Source of the DNA: Galactobacter sp052108535
Lineage (GTDB): Bacteria > Actinomycetota > Actinomycetes > Actinomycetales > Micrococcaceae
DNA: 64,000 bases
Reading direction: 5' to 3'
NCBI GenBank assembly: GCA_052108535.1
Contig: JBQDZM010000008.1
Span: forward strand, 1 to 64,000
Below are positions 31,931 to 39,016 of this stretch, piece by piece. Every line of letters starts with the position of its first letter. Positions within the stretch are counted from its first letter, which is position 1. The notes beneath the pieces are model-generated. The model was not told the origin of the DNA, searched no databases, and saw only the letters and a list, made by a program, of their open reading frames with translations. Made by a program: the position numbers and the translations under genes.

Positions 31931-32533
31931 ATGAGGCTTCTGGGATACACACGTGTGAGCACCGCCGGTCAGGACGCACAGTTGCAAGTGGATGCGCTGG
32001 TCGGTGCCGGAGTGCAGAAGCGGGACGTGTTCTCCGATGTGACCTCGGGCAGCAGGACCGCAGCGGAGCGTCCCGGCATGAAGCGCCTCCTCGACTACGC
32101 CCAGGACGGTGACACCGTGGTGGTCTGGCGGATCGACCGGCTCGGTCGGTCCCTGATCGATGTCCTCAACACCGTCAACCTGCTGCGCGAGCGAGGGGTG
32201 AAGATCCGGTCGATCTCGGACAGCATCGATCCGGAGACCTCGTCGGGCAGGATGATGCTCGGGATGCTCGCCACCCTGGCCGAGTACGAGCGCGAGCTGA
32301 TCACCGAAAGAGTCAATGCCGGTATCGCCGCGGCGAAGCAGAACGGCACCCGTTTCGGTCGACCTCCGGTCGACCCGGACGTGATCGCGGAGAAACTCGT
32401 GATCGCCGAAGACGCTCGTGCGAAAGGACGGACCGCCGAAGCCGCCGCCCGCTTGGTCGGCTGGTCCCGCGCGACGCTCTATCGCCACCAGCAGGCCGCC
32501 CGCGTTCGCGACGCGGTGTCCGAACAGGTGTGA
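31931..32533 (+). CDS. Serine recombinase (transposon resolvase, TniR/Hin-like)
   Basis: 200 residues: Gly-Tyr-Thr-Arg-Val-Ser (catalytic Ser10), Asp-Arg-Leu-Gly-Arg-Ser, Glu-Arg-Glu-Leu-Ile-Thr-Glu-Arg, Gly-Arg-Pro-Pro, and a C-terminal helix-turn-helix ending Arg-Ala-Thr-Leu-Tyr-Arg-His. It lies one base before the TniA-like gene in the same direction and probably resolves cointegrates made by the TniA/TniB pair, as TniR does in Tn402/Tn5053 elements. Confidence 0.9.
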   Translation: MRLLGYTRVSTAGQDAQLQVDALVGAGVQKRDVFSDVTSGSRTAAERPGMKRLLDYAQDGDTVVVWRIDRLGRSLIDVLNTVNLLRERGVKIRSISDSIDPETSSGRMMLGMLATLAEYERELITERVNAGIAAAKQNGTRFGRPPVDPDVIAEKLVIAEDARAKGRTAEAAARLVGWSRATLYRHQQAARVRDAVSEQV

Positions 32534-32534
32534 G

Positions 32535-33917
32535 ATGGACGGGCTGGACCGGTGGAGGATCCTTCGACTGCACGTCGAGGACGACATCCCGCTGACAGCC
32601 CTGGCCAGGGAGACCGGCACCGCCCTGCGCACCCTGGAACGCTGGCACCACCTCTACAAGTCCGGTGGTATCGCCGCCCTCGAACCACAGCGTCGGACAG
32701 ACGCCGGCACCCGGCGTACACCGACCGAACTCGTCGCATTCGTCGAGCGCCTCGCGCTGACCCGCCCCCGTCCGAGCATCGCCGCGCTGCACCGGCTCAC
32801 GGTCGCCGAAGCTGAACGCTTGGACCATCCAGCCCCGAGTTACGCGACAGTGCGCAACATCGTCGGCGCGCTGGATCCAGCGCTGGTGACACTCGCGCTG
32901 GACGGGCCGACTGCCTACCGCGATCGCCACGAACTCGTGTTCCGTCACCGCGCCGAGCGACCGAACGCGACCTGGCAGGCCGACCACACCGAACTCGACA
33001 TCCTCATCACCGGCGCGAACAGCACACCGGAGCGGCCCTGGTTGACCACCGTGATCGACGACTACTCCCGCGCGATCTGCGGGTACATGGTCTTCACCGG
33101 CGCTCCCTCGGCGATGAACACGGCACTGGCGCTGCGGCAGGCGATCTGGCGCAAGGAAGAGCCCGCGTGGGCGATGTGCGGCATCCCCGATGTCCTCCAC
33201 ATCGACCACGGCAGCGACTTCACCAGCCACCATCTCGAATACGCCGCCGCCGCCCTGAAGATCCGGATGATCTTCTCCACCATCGGCCGCCCGCAGGGCC
33301 GGGGGAAGATCGAACGCTTCTTCGGCACACTGAACACCGAGCTCCTCTCCACCCTGCCCGGCTACCTCGCAGCCGGGACGAAGCCGAAACCATCGCTGGA
33401 TCTTGCTGCTCTTGATCAGGCGATCGGCGGGTTCATCACGGTATACAACGAGCGAACCCATCGAGAGATCGGGACGAGCCCGAAAACGGCCTGGATCGCA
33501 GACGGGTGGCTGCCGCGCATGCCCGAGACTCTCGACGAACTCGACGGACTGCTGCTGACGGTGCCCAAACATCGCACGGTCCAGCGCGACGGCATCCACT
33601 TCCAAGGCCAGCGCTACCTCTCACCGACCCTGGCGCCGTTCGTCGGCCGACCGGTCACGATCCGCTACGACCCGCGCGATGTCTCCGAGATCCGCGTCTA
33701 CGACCACGACACCTTCGTCTGCGTCGCCATCGACGAGGCACACCCGAACCAGCGGCTGAGCCTGCGCGAGATCGAGACCGCACGCCGGGCCCGCCGCCGG
33801 CAACTGCGCAAGGACCTCAACGACCGCATCCCCCGCATCGCCGACCGCGAGAAACCCCGCACCACCGCACCTGCCATCCGGCGGTCGAAGCTGCGCACCT
33901 ACGAAGAGGATGAATGA
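32535..33917 (+). CDS. TniA/TnsB-type DDE transposase
   Basis: 460 residues: an N-terminal helix-turn-helix (Thr-Ala-Leu-Ala-Arg-Glu-Thr-Gly-Thr-Ala-Leu-Arg-Thr-Leu), the rve integrase core with Trp-Gln-Ala-Asp-His-Thr-Glu-Leu-Asp, Ile-Asp-His-Gly-Ser-Asp-Phe-Thr-Ser and Gly-Arg-Gly-Lys-Ile-Glu-Arg-Phe-Phe (D, D, E), then a Mu-type C-terminal beta-barrel. It belongs to the Tn7/Tn5053/Mu family. ATG 32535 follows the resolvase stop directly; the longer frame upstream is a shadow. Its stop overlaps the ATPase start. Confidence 0.92.
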   Translation: MDGLDRWRILRLHVEDDIPLTALARETGTALRTLERWHHLYKSGGIAALEPQRRTDAGTRRTPTELVAFVERLALTRPRPSIAALHRLTVAEAERLDHPAPSYATVRNIVGALDPALVTLALDGPTAYRDRHELVFRHRAERPNATWQADHTELDILITGANSTPERPWLTTVIDDYSRAICGYMVFTGAPSAMNTALALRQAIWRKEEPAWAMCGIPDVLHIDHGSDFTSHHLEYAAAALKIRMIFSTIGRPQGRGKIERFFGTLNTELLSTLPGYLAAGTKPKPSLDLAALDQAIGGFITVYNERTHREIGTSPKTAWIADGWLPRMPETLDELDGLLLTVPKHRTVQRDGIHFQGQRYLSPTLAPFVGRPVTIRYDPRDVSEIRVYDHDTFVCVAIDEAHPNQRLSLREIETARRARRRQLRKDLNDRIPRIADREKPRTTAPAIRRSKLRTYEEDE

Positions 33918-34726
33918 TGACCAAGGACTTCATCGTCACCAAGGAACACCGCCGCTTCATCGAATTCGCCACCGCCGTGCGCAAAGAACACACGATCGGC
34001 ATCTGTCACGGCGACGCCGGAGTCGGCAAGACCCTATCGGCCCGCCGCTACGCCCACTGGGACACTCTGGAGCCCTTCATTACCGAATGGGGTCCCCGCA
34101 CCGACGACGACGCAAAACACTACGCCGCCGCCAATCGCACCCGCACCGTGTTCTACACCCCGGAGGTCCTGCCTCGGCACAGACAACTCATGCGCGAGAT
34201 CGAGCACTTCCAAATCAGGCTCGGGAGCTGCGTCGACGAACACCAGCGCAGTATCGGCAAAGTCGCCGGCGCCCACGTTGGCGACATCACCAGGTGGGTC
34301 GAGCTGCTGATCATCGACGAGGCCGAGCGCCTGACCCCGACCGCGCTCGAACTGCTCCGCGATCACCACGACCGCCACCAGTTGGCGATCATCCTGATCG
34401 GCATGCCCGGCATTGACCAGCGCTTCCGTCACTACCCCCAGCTGTACTCCCGACTCGGGTTCTCACACCGCTACCGGGCACTGGGCCGCGAAGAACTGCT
34501 GTTCGTCCTCGACCGACACTGGAAACGCCTCGGGCGCACCCTCGACCCCGATGACTTCACCGACGCACAAGCCATCGCCGCGATCGAGCGCATCACGCGC
34601 GGCAACTTCCGGCTTCTCGAACGCCTCTTCCCTCAAATCACACGGGTGCTCAAAATCAACCAACTCGAGACCATCACCGACGACGTCATCGAAGCGGCCG
34701 CCAGCATCCTCGTCATCGGCAACTAA
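33914..34726 (+). CDS. TniB-like AAA+ ATPase (transposition regulator)
   Basis: 270 residues with Walker A Gly-Asp-Ala-Gly-Val-Gly-Lys-Thr-Leu and Walker B Leu-Leu-Ile-Ile-Asp-Glu-Ala-Glu, and a sensor region with Gly-Met-Pro-Gly. It is related to TniB, TnsC and MuB, which select targets and activate the transposase. ATG 33914 overlaps the previous TGA; a second ATG at 33917 is equally possible. No TniQ is present, so target choice would rest on the ATPase. Confidence 0.9.
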   Translation: MMTKDFIVTKEHRRFIEFATAVRKEHTIGICHGDAGVGKTLSARRYAHWDTLEPFITEWGPRTDDDAKHYAAANRTRTVFYTPEVLPRHRQLMREIEHFQIRLGSCVDEHQRSIGKVAGAHVGDITRWVELLIIDEAERLTPTALELLRDHHDRHQLAIILIGMPGIDQRFRHYPQLYSRLGFSHRYRALGREELLFVLDRHWKRLGRTLDPDDFTDAQAIAAIERITRGNFRLLERLFPQITRVLKINQLETITDDVIEAAASILVIGN

Positions 34727-34728
34727 CG

Positions 34729-34766
34729 CCGCCAAGCGATCACAGAAAACCGCCAACTAGCGATCA
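34729..34766. repeat. Tandem transposase-binding-like repeats
   Basis: Two copies of CCGCCAA-AGCGATCA, the second with three extra bases (CTA) in the middle, lie immediately after the TniB-like gene. Multiple spaced sites at an end are typical for Tn7- and Tn5053-type transposases. Confidence 0.5.
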
Positions 34767-34898
34767 GATCCACACCTCTTGCGTCGGCGGATCGTCCCGA
34801 CGTTCGGCAACCTACCGTTTATTGAACGGAACGCATTCGATCGGCGGAGCCGCTCGCGAGGACCGCGATGAACCGGTCACACGAGAGAAGGAGCTGCC

Positions 34899-35450
34899 AT
34901 GACCGCTGAGACCACCATCGACACGACGCCCCGCGCCTGGATCGGCTGCCTGCACTGCTACAACGACGGTCGGCTCGTCGGCGAATGGTTCGACGCCGAG
35001 GGCGCGGACGAGATCACCCTGGCCGACGTGCACGGAGGCGCTGCGCACTTCCGCTCCGACTGCGAGGAGATGTGGGTCATGGACCACGAGAACATCCCAG
35101 TCCGCGGCGAGATGAGTCCCTACGACGCTGCCCAGTGGGCTGAAGCCCTGGCCGCCGTCGACGAGCACCTGCGGCCAGCGCTGTGCGCCTGGGTCGAGAC
35201 CGGCGCCTACGTCGCTGAGGGCTTCTCCGACCTCCCCAGCATCCCCGACTTCGAGGAGCGGTACTGCGGCGAGCACGAGACCTTCACGTTCTACGCCCAT
35301 GAACTCGCCGAGGGCATCGGACTACTGCACGACGTGCCTGAAGAGGTAGTGCGCTACTTCAACTGGGATTCGTGGACTCGTGACCTCGGCTACGACTACA
35401 CCACCGCCGACAGCCCCAGTGGGGGCGTGTTCGTCTTCCGTAACCAGTAA
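34899..35450 (+). CDS. ardA: ArdA antirestriction protein
   Basis: 183 residues, acidic, beginning with the family segment Pro-Arg-Ala-Trp-Ile-Gly-Cys-Leu-His-Cys-Tyr-Asn-Asp-Gly-Arg-Leu, then Gly-Glu-Trp-Phe-Asp-Ala and ending Tyr-Phe-Asn-Trp-Asp-Ser-Trp-Thr-Arg-Asp-Leu-Gly-Tyr-Asp-Tyr. ArdA mimics about 40 bp of B-form DNA and blocks type I restriction enzymes during transfer. GGAG precedes the ATG. It sits between the transposon module and the origin-like region, matching an early-expressed transfer gene. A decayed copy of its 3' end lies at 36529-36601. Confidence 0.92.
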   Translation: MTAETTIDTTPRAWIGCLHCYNDGRLVGEWFDAEGADEITLADVHGGAAHFRSDCEEMWVMDHENIPVRGEMSPYDAAQWAEALAAVDEHLRPALCAWVETGAYVAEGFSDLPSIPDFEERYCGEHETFTFYAHELAEGIGLLHDVPEEVVRYFNWDSWTRDLGYDYTTADSPSGGVFVFRNQ

Positions 35451-35511
35451 TGCCGGACAAGTCGCGGATCTTCAACGGGCAGACATGGCGACACGTACCT
35501 GCGCCGGCACT

Positions 35512-36300
35512 GCACAGCGGTGCCACCGTTGTCGTGGCCGTCGTGGAGCCCCACGCGATCGAGTCGTGCGCCCGGAGGCGCCACGGTTGCGCGCTTCGAC
35601 CTGTGCCACTGCACAGCGGTGCCACCGTTGTCGTGGCCGTCGTGGAGCCCCAGGCGATCGAGTCGTGCAACCCTGCAGCGACCGTGCAACGTCAGATCGG
35701 CTCGTTGCACCGGTGGTTGCACGGCGCTCTTCCGCGTGATTGCAACGTTCTCCGGGGTGTTGCTGAGGGCTTGTGCGACTGTGCAACCAGAGGCGCGAAA
35801 GTTATCAACATAGACGCAGAGTGAAGCACGTTCAATCGCCCTACATTTTTTCTTGAAGGGTCGTTGCACAGTTGCACAGTACTGTCTCTTCGAGGTCAAG
35901 ATCGTTGAGATCACACGGCAAAACGCTGTGCAACCACCTGTGCAACGAGTCTGAAATCTGTGCAACCGTGCAATGACTCGTTGCGCACGACCGCACGCCA
36001 CAGCGGTGCGCTTCGACCCGTGCCACTGCACAGCGGTGCCACGGTTGTCGTGGCCCTCGTGGAGCAGCACGCGATCGAGTCACGCCCCGGAGATAGTACG
36101 CAATCATCGTTCTTTCATGGCCGTTCGCGGACCCAGATCATGACCCTTTCCTGGCCCCTTCGTGGTACCTGGCGGGCCGTGATCGAGGCCCTTGAGTGGC
36201 CCTTGATCGACACGGCGGTGTCACGACCGCACGCCACGGTTGAGCGCTCGACCCGTGCCCGCTGCACAGCGGTGCCACGGTTGTCGTGGCCCTCGTGGAG
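35512..36300 (+). repeat. Four copies of a 37-bp direct repeat
   Basis: Copies start at 35512, 35611, 36028 and 36264, each opening with GCACAGCGGTGCCAC and closing with TCGTGGAGC; copies 1-2 and 3-4 form two subtypes (GTCGTGGCCG versus GTCGTGGCCC). An inner GCACAGCGGTGC is itself near-palindromic. Confidence 0.75.
35665..35974. other. Candidate replication origin with GTGCAAC/GTTGCAC repeats
   Basis: The heptamer GTGCAAC occurs on the plus strand at 35665, 35684, 35781, 35928, 35940 and 35960, and on the other strand (GTTGCAC) at 35704, 35716, 35863 and 35871; variants lie at 35740 and 35968. TTATCAACA at 35802-35810 is one base from a DnaA box, and an AT-rich run (about 35841-35856) lies in the middle. 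Iteron-like sites, a DnaA box and an AT-rich patch suggest a plasmid-type origin used by the excised element with its primase-helicase. Confidence 0.5.
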
Positions 36301-36428
36301 CAGCACGCGATCGAGTCATGCCCCGGAGATAGTACGCAATCATCGTTCTTTCATGGCCGTTCGCAGACCCAGATCATGGCCCTTTGCTGGCCCCTTCGTG
36401 GTACCTGGCGGGCCGTGGTCGAGGCCCT
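36028..36428 (+). repeat. Direct repeat of about 165 bp, two copies
   Basis: 36028-36191 and 36264-36428 are nearly identical (a few transitions), with a 236-bp offset. Each contains the 37-bp repeat followed by a shared tail with GGTACCTGGCGGGCCGTG. Tandem duplication or strand slippage is likely. Confidence 0.75.
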
Positions 36429-36528
36429 ACTCGATACCCGCGACGTACCGCAGGGAGCACTCAGCGGGCCGCGGGCGAGGGCCCCCGATTGCCTGCTGCT
36501 CAACGAGCGCCGACGGCAAGCCCTGGCT

Positions 36529-36601
36529 TTCCAACTGGGCGTCGTGCGCTCGTGACCTCGGCTACGACTACACCACGGTCGCCAGTCCAAGCGGCGGCTG
36601 G
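36529..36601 (+). pseudogene. Decayed duplicate of the ardA 3' end
   Basis: This matches 35358-35430 inside ardA; in one frame it reads Asn-Trp-Ala-Ser-Cys-Ala-Arg-Asp-Leu-Gly-Tyr-Asp-Tyr-Thr-Thr, next to ArdA Asn-Trp-Asp-Ser-Trp-Thr-Arg-Asp-Leu-Gly-Tyr-Asp-Tyr-Thr-Thr. It lacks a start and abuts the XRE gene stop. Confidence 0.75.
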
Positions 36602-36604
36602 TGG

Positions 36605-36904
36605 CTACTCGGGGTAGGGCCGAGGCACTACCCGACGGCCGACCGGCTTGCGCATGACCGGCCCGTCCTGCTCCTCCGGCAGTTCGTCGCGCAACGTGCC
36701 GCTGATCAGCTCAACGGGATCGAGGCCAAGGTGCCCCGCGACTTCGTCGAGCGTATCGAGAGTCAGATTCCGCTCGCCCCGCTCGATGCCCGCAACGTAC
36801 CGAGGGGAGAGTCCGACGCGATGGGCGAGCGCCTCCTGGGAGAGGCTCCAGTGCCGTCGCTGACGCCTGAGATTCGCGCCTAGCCGCCGCCTGAGATCAC
36901 CCAC
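36605..36904 (-). CDS. XRE-family helix-turn-helix repressor
   Basis: 99 residues starting at GTG 36904. HTH_3 domain at about 8-66 (Leu-Ser-Gln-Glu-Ala-Leu-Ala-His-Arg-Val-Gly-Leu-Ser-Pro-Arg-Tyr-Val-Ala-Gly-Ile-Glu-Arg-Gly), with a basic C-terminal tail. Three tandem GGCAC-N6-GTGCC-like sites lie 19-71 bp upstream, so it probably represses itself and the divergent genes from 37056. It is likely the master or copy-control repressor of the element; that is inference. Confidence 0.87.
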   Translation of the reverse strand: MGDLRRRLGANLRRQRRHWSLSQEALAHRVGLSPRYVAGIERGERNLTLDTLDEVAGHLGLDPVELISGTLRDELPEEQDGPVMRKPVGRRVVPRPYPE

Positions 36905-36922
36905 AATTCAAGCGTGGCGAAC

Positions 36923-36975
36923 GGCACGTCAGTGTACCAGGCACAATGACGTGCTAGGTGGCACGTTAATGTGCC
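36923..36975. promoter_or_regulatory. Three tandem operators GGCAC-N6-GTGCC
   Basis: Sites at 36923-36938 (GGCAC..GTACC), 36940-36955 (GGCAC..GTGCT) and 36960-36975 (GGCAC..GTGCC, perfect) all have a six-base spacer and start 17 and 20 bp apart. They lie between the XRE gene and the divergent small-membrane-protein gene and are the likely XRE binding sites. Confidence 0.7.
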
Positions 36976-37055
36976 AATATGGTTCTGTGACTTGTGACCC
37001 ATGCAAACCCCCGGTCGGAGCGCATCCGGCCGCGAATGAGAGGCAATAACCCCTG

Positions 37056-37349
37056 ATGATGATCCTGCTTCTAGCCATCGCCATCGTCGGCCCGTTCGTC
37101 GCCGCACTCCTCGTCCGCACGCTGCTGCCGGCGCCGAAGCCGGGCGTCGGTCTCGTGCTCCTCCTCGGGCTCGCAGGCGGCATCGGCGGCTTGCTCGTCG
37201 GCTTCCTCCTCGGCCTGGCGATCACGCCGAACGCCCCCGCTGGCCCCTGGCTCGCTGGTGGAGCCGTCGTGGGCGGCGCGGTGCTGACCTGGCTCGTCGG
37301 CCGCGCGGTGTCGAAGCGCCGCGGGGCAGCCCAGCAGGTCGCCCGATGA
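37056..37349 (+). CDS. Small membrane protein, unknown function
   Basis: 97 residues with three hydrophobic, Gly-rich segments (about 2-22, 31-55 and 66-85) and a basic C-terminal tail. No recognised family. Its stop overlaps the ATG of the following lipoprotein gene, so the two are translated together. Expression probably depends on the tandem operators at 36923-36975. It could be a surface-exclusion or envelope protein of the element, but nothing in the sequence proves this. Confidence 0.7.
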   Translation: MMILLLAIAIVGPFVAALLVRTLLPAPKPGVGLVLLLGLAGGIGGLLVGFLLGLAITPNAPAGPWLAGGAVVGGAVLTWLVGRAVSKRRGAAQQVAR

Positions 37350-37705
37350 TCCGTCGAGCCGCGGCGGCGCTCTCCGGTGCCGCCCTCATGCTGGCGATGG
37401 CCGGGTGCAGCAGCACCATCGAGATGCCCCGTGCGTCGTCCGACTACCTCGAACAGGACGCCAACGCGGTCATCGAAGAGCTACAGGAGGCCGGGTTCGA
37501 GAACATCTACCTGGAGCAGGGCACCGAGCTCTGGTTCAACAACCTCAACCACACCGAGAACACCGTCGAGGCAATCACCCTAGACGGCATGTCGACGTTC
37601 GAAGCGGGCGAAGCCGCAGACGCCGATTCCAACATCGTGATCACGTACTACTGGTGCACGGACTACGGCTGCGCAGGCGATTTCCTCTTCGACGAAGGTT
37701 GGTAA
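37346..37705 (+). CDS. Small lipoprotein, unknown function
   Basis: 119 residues with signal peptide and lipobox Leu-Ala-Met-Ala-Gly-Cys (Cys21). The segment Ala-Val-Ile-Glu-Glu-Leu-Gln-Glu-Ala-Gly-Phe-Glu-Asn-Ile resembles a PASTA-like helix and strand; two Cys near the C-terminus (Trp-Cys-Thr-Asp-Tyr-Gly-Cys) may pair. The protein is acidic. ATGA overlap with the preceding gene. Confidence 0.75.
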   Translation: MIRRAAAALSGAALMLAMAGCSSTIEMPRASSDYLEQDANAVIEELQEAGFENIYLEQGTELWFNNLNHTENTVEAITLDGMSTFEAGEAADADSNIVITYYWCTDYGCAGDFLFDEGW

Positions 37706-37762
37706 TCGGAAGCCTAACTCCGTCGAACCGAAATAGCACATCGAAGATTAAGGACCACCCTA

Positions 37763-38953
37763 TTGACCTCACACAGAGCCTCACGCAGAGCACTGGCACT
37801 CACCTCGCTTCTGACCATCGGCGCACTCGGCCTCGCCGGATGCTCGGGCGCGGCGGACGGGCCCGCGCTCGAGTCCGACGAGCAGCAGCAGTCCCAGGAG
37901 CAGGAGCCCGCCGAGGAACAGCTCGCGTTCGACCGCGATGACCTCGGGGATCTGCCCGAGGACGTCTTCGGCGACGTCGTCTGGGCCCACGACCTCGGTC
38001 TCATGGCCGGTGAGGTCGGATTCGTCCAGGGCGACCGCACCTTCGTGGTCCGCAACGGCGACGCTGCCGGCGAGAAGGTCCTCGTGGCCCTCGACGCGGA
38101 CGGCCAGGAGGCCTGGACGACGGACTTCGCCGAGGACTCAGGTCACTTCCTGGGTAATCACTTCGCCGTCTCCAACGAGGGAGGCTCCGAGTCCGAGGGG
38201 CTCACCCAGACCGAGGAGACCGACACGGTGGAGCTGCTGTCCTACGACGACGGCAGCGTCACCGATGAGTTCGACGACGTGCGCGTCTCGAAGGGCTGGC
38301 TCATGTCGAGAAAGGATGATGGCTCCGGCGGTGATGACGACATGTCGGCCTTCTACGATGAGAACACTGGTGAGAAGAGCCCCTACGGGATGTCTAAGCC
38401 GCCTGGTGGTACACCGGATGATCCGCTTCCCGTCGCTGGTGTGCCGAATCCGGATGGCAAGCTGAGGGATCTGTCCTATCACATGCGTGTGCCGAGTCTC
38501 GGGCTCGCCTTCCTGTCGCATTCGATCAACAGCCCGGAACCGATCACGGCCGCGGACGTGGATACGGGCGAGGTCCGCTATACGTTCGAGTGCATGGACC
38601 AGTTCACCGGTGGTGGTGACGGAAGCTTCGGAACACGCAGTCCCAACGGTGAGTACGCGGTCTACGGCAACGTCGTCGTCTCGGCCGATGAGGGTCATTG
38701 CTACGGCGACCGATCCTTCGGTGAGCGGACCCCGAAGCTCAGTGCTGTCGATGACTCGGGCCTCGCCTTCGGCAAGGTCGAGGGTGACTCCGATGCCAAG
38801 GAGTCGGCGGTCATGATCGACTTCGGTGCACCGGGTGTCGAGGGCGTTCTCTATGATGGCGCCGCTCCGCTGGGGATCATGGATGGCGGGATCGCTGTCT
38901 TCCAGGTCTACACCGAAGAGGGCAGCTCCGTCGTGGGTGTGCAGATGCGGTAA
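37763..38953 (+). CDS. Secreted lipoprotein, beta-propeller-like, unknown function
   Basis: 396 residues. The start is TTG at 37763, supported by AAGGA eight bases upstream and a proper signal peptide ending in Leu-Ala-Gly-Cys (Cys27). The mature protein is very acidic with a Gln/Glu-rich linker. Repeated segments such as Val-Leu-Val-Ala-Leu-Asp-Ala-Asp-Gly-Gln-Glu-Ala-Trp resemble PQQ-type propeller blades. It is the last gene of the plus-strand group controlled from 36923-36975 and ends at a strong hairpin. No function can be assigned. Confidence 0.78.
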   Translation: MTSHRASRRALALTSLLTIGALGLAGCSGAADGPALESDEQQQSQEQEPAEEQLAFDRDDLGDLPEDVFGDVVWAHDLGLMAGEVGFVQGDRTFVVRNGDAAGEKVLVALDADGQEAWTTDFAEDSGHFLGNHFAVSNEGGSESEGLTQTEETDTVELLSYDDGSVTDEFDDVRVSKGWLMSRKDDGSGGDDDMSAFYDENTGEKSPYGMSKPPGGTPDDPLPVAGVPNPDGKLRDLSYHMRVPSLGLAFLSHSINSPEPITAADVDTGEVRYTFECMDQFTGGGDGSFGTRSPNGEYAVYGNVVVSADEGHCYGDRSFGERTPKLSAVDDSGLAFGKVEGDSDAKESAVMIDFGAPGVEGVLYDGAAPLGIMDGGIAVFQVYTEEGSSVVGVQMR

Positions 38954-38970
38954 CCCGAACTACGCCAACG

Positions 38971-39004
38971 ACCCTCGCGCTGTTCTCAGAACGGCGCGAG
39001 GGTT
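38971..39004. terminator. Bidirectional terminator hairpin
   Basis: ACCCTCGCGC (38971-38980) pairs with GCGCGAGGGT (38994-39003), followed by TGTGCTTTTC. It separates the convergent lipoprotein and relaxase genes. Confidence 0.8.
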
Positions 39005-39016
39005 GTGCTTTTCCCG

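Larger units (their letters stand above)
31931..34766 (+). mobile_element. Resolvase-TniA-TniB transposon module (Tn5053/Tn402-like)
   Basis: Three overlapping genes in one direction make a compact transposition unit of about 2.8 kb. Two related sites, CCGCCAAGCGATCA (34729-34742) and CCGCCAACTAGCGATCA (34750-34766), follow the last gene and look like repeated transposase-binding sites of the right end. The outer boundaries are not resolved. Confidence 0.6.
35451..36604. other. 1.15-kb gene-free repeat region between ardA and the XRE gene
   Basis: Open frames here are artefacts of repeats. It contains four copies of a 37-bp repeat (from 35512, 35611, 36028 and 36264), about eleven GTGCAAC/GTTGCAC heptamers, a long direct repeat and a decayed ardA end. 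It is probably the replication/control region of the plasmid-like form. Confidence 0.6.

Noticed and set aside
31662..34808. CGACGTTCGGC direct repeat as a target duplication of the Tni-type module
   Set aside because: The repeat is 11 bp, too long for the usual 5-bp duplication, and no inverted ends adjoin it. Probably chance.
35400..36620. Several overlapping frames of 60-300 codons in the ardA-XRE interval
   Set aside because: They are created by direct repeats in a region rich in short palindromes; no ribosome sites and no recognisable domains.
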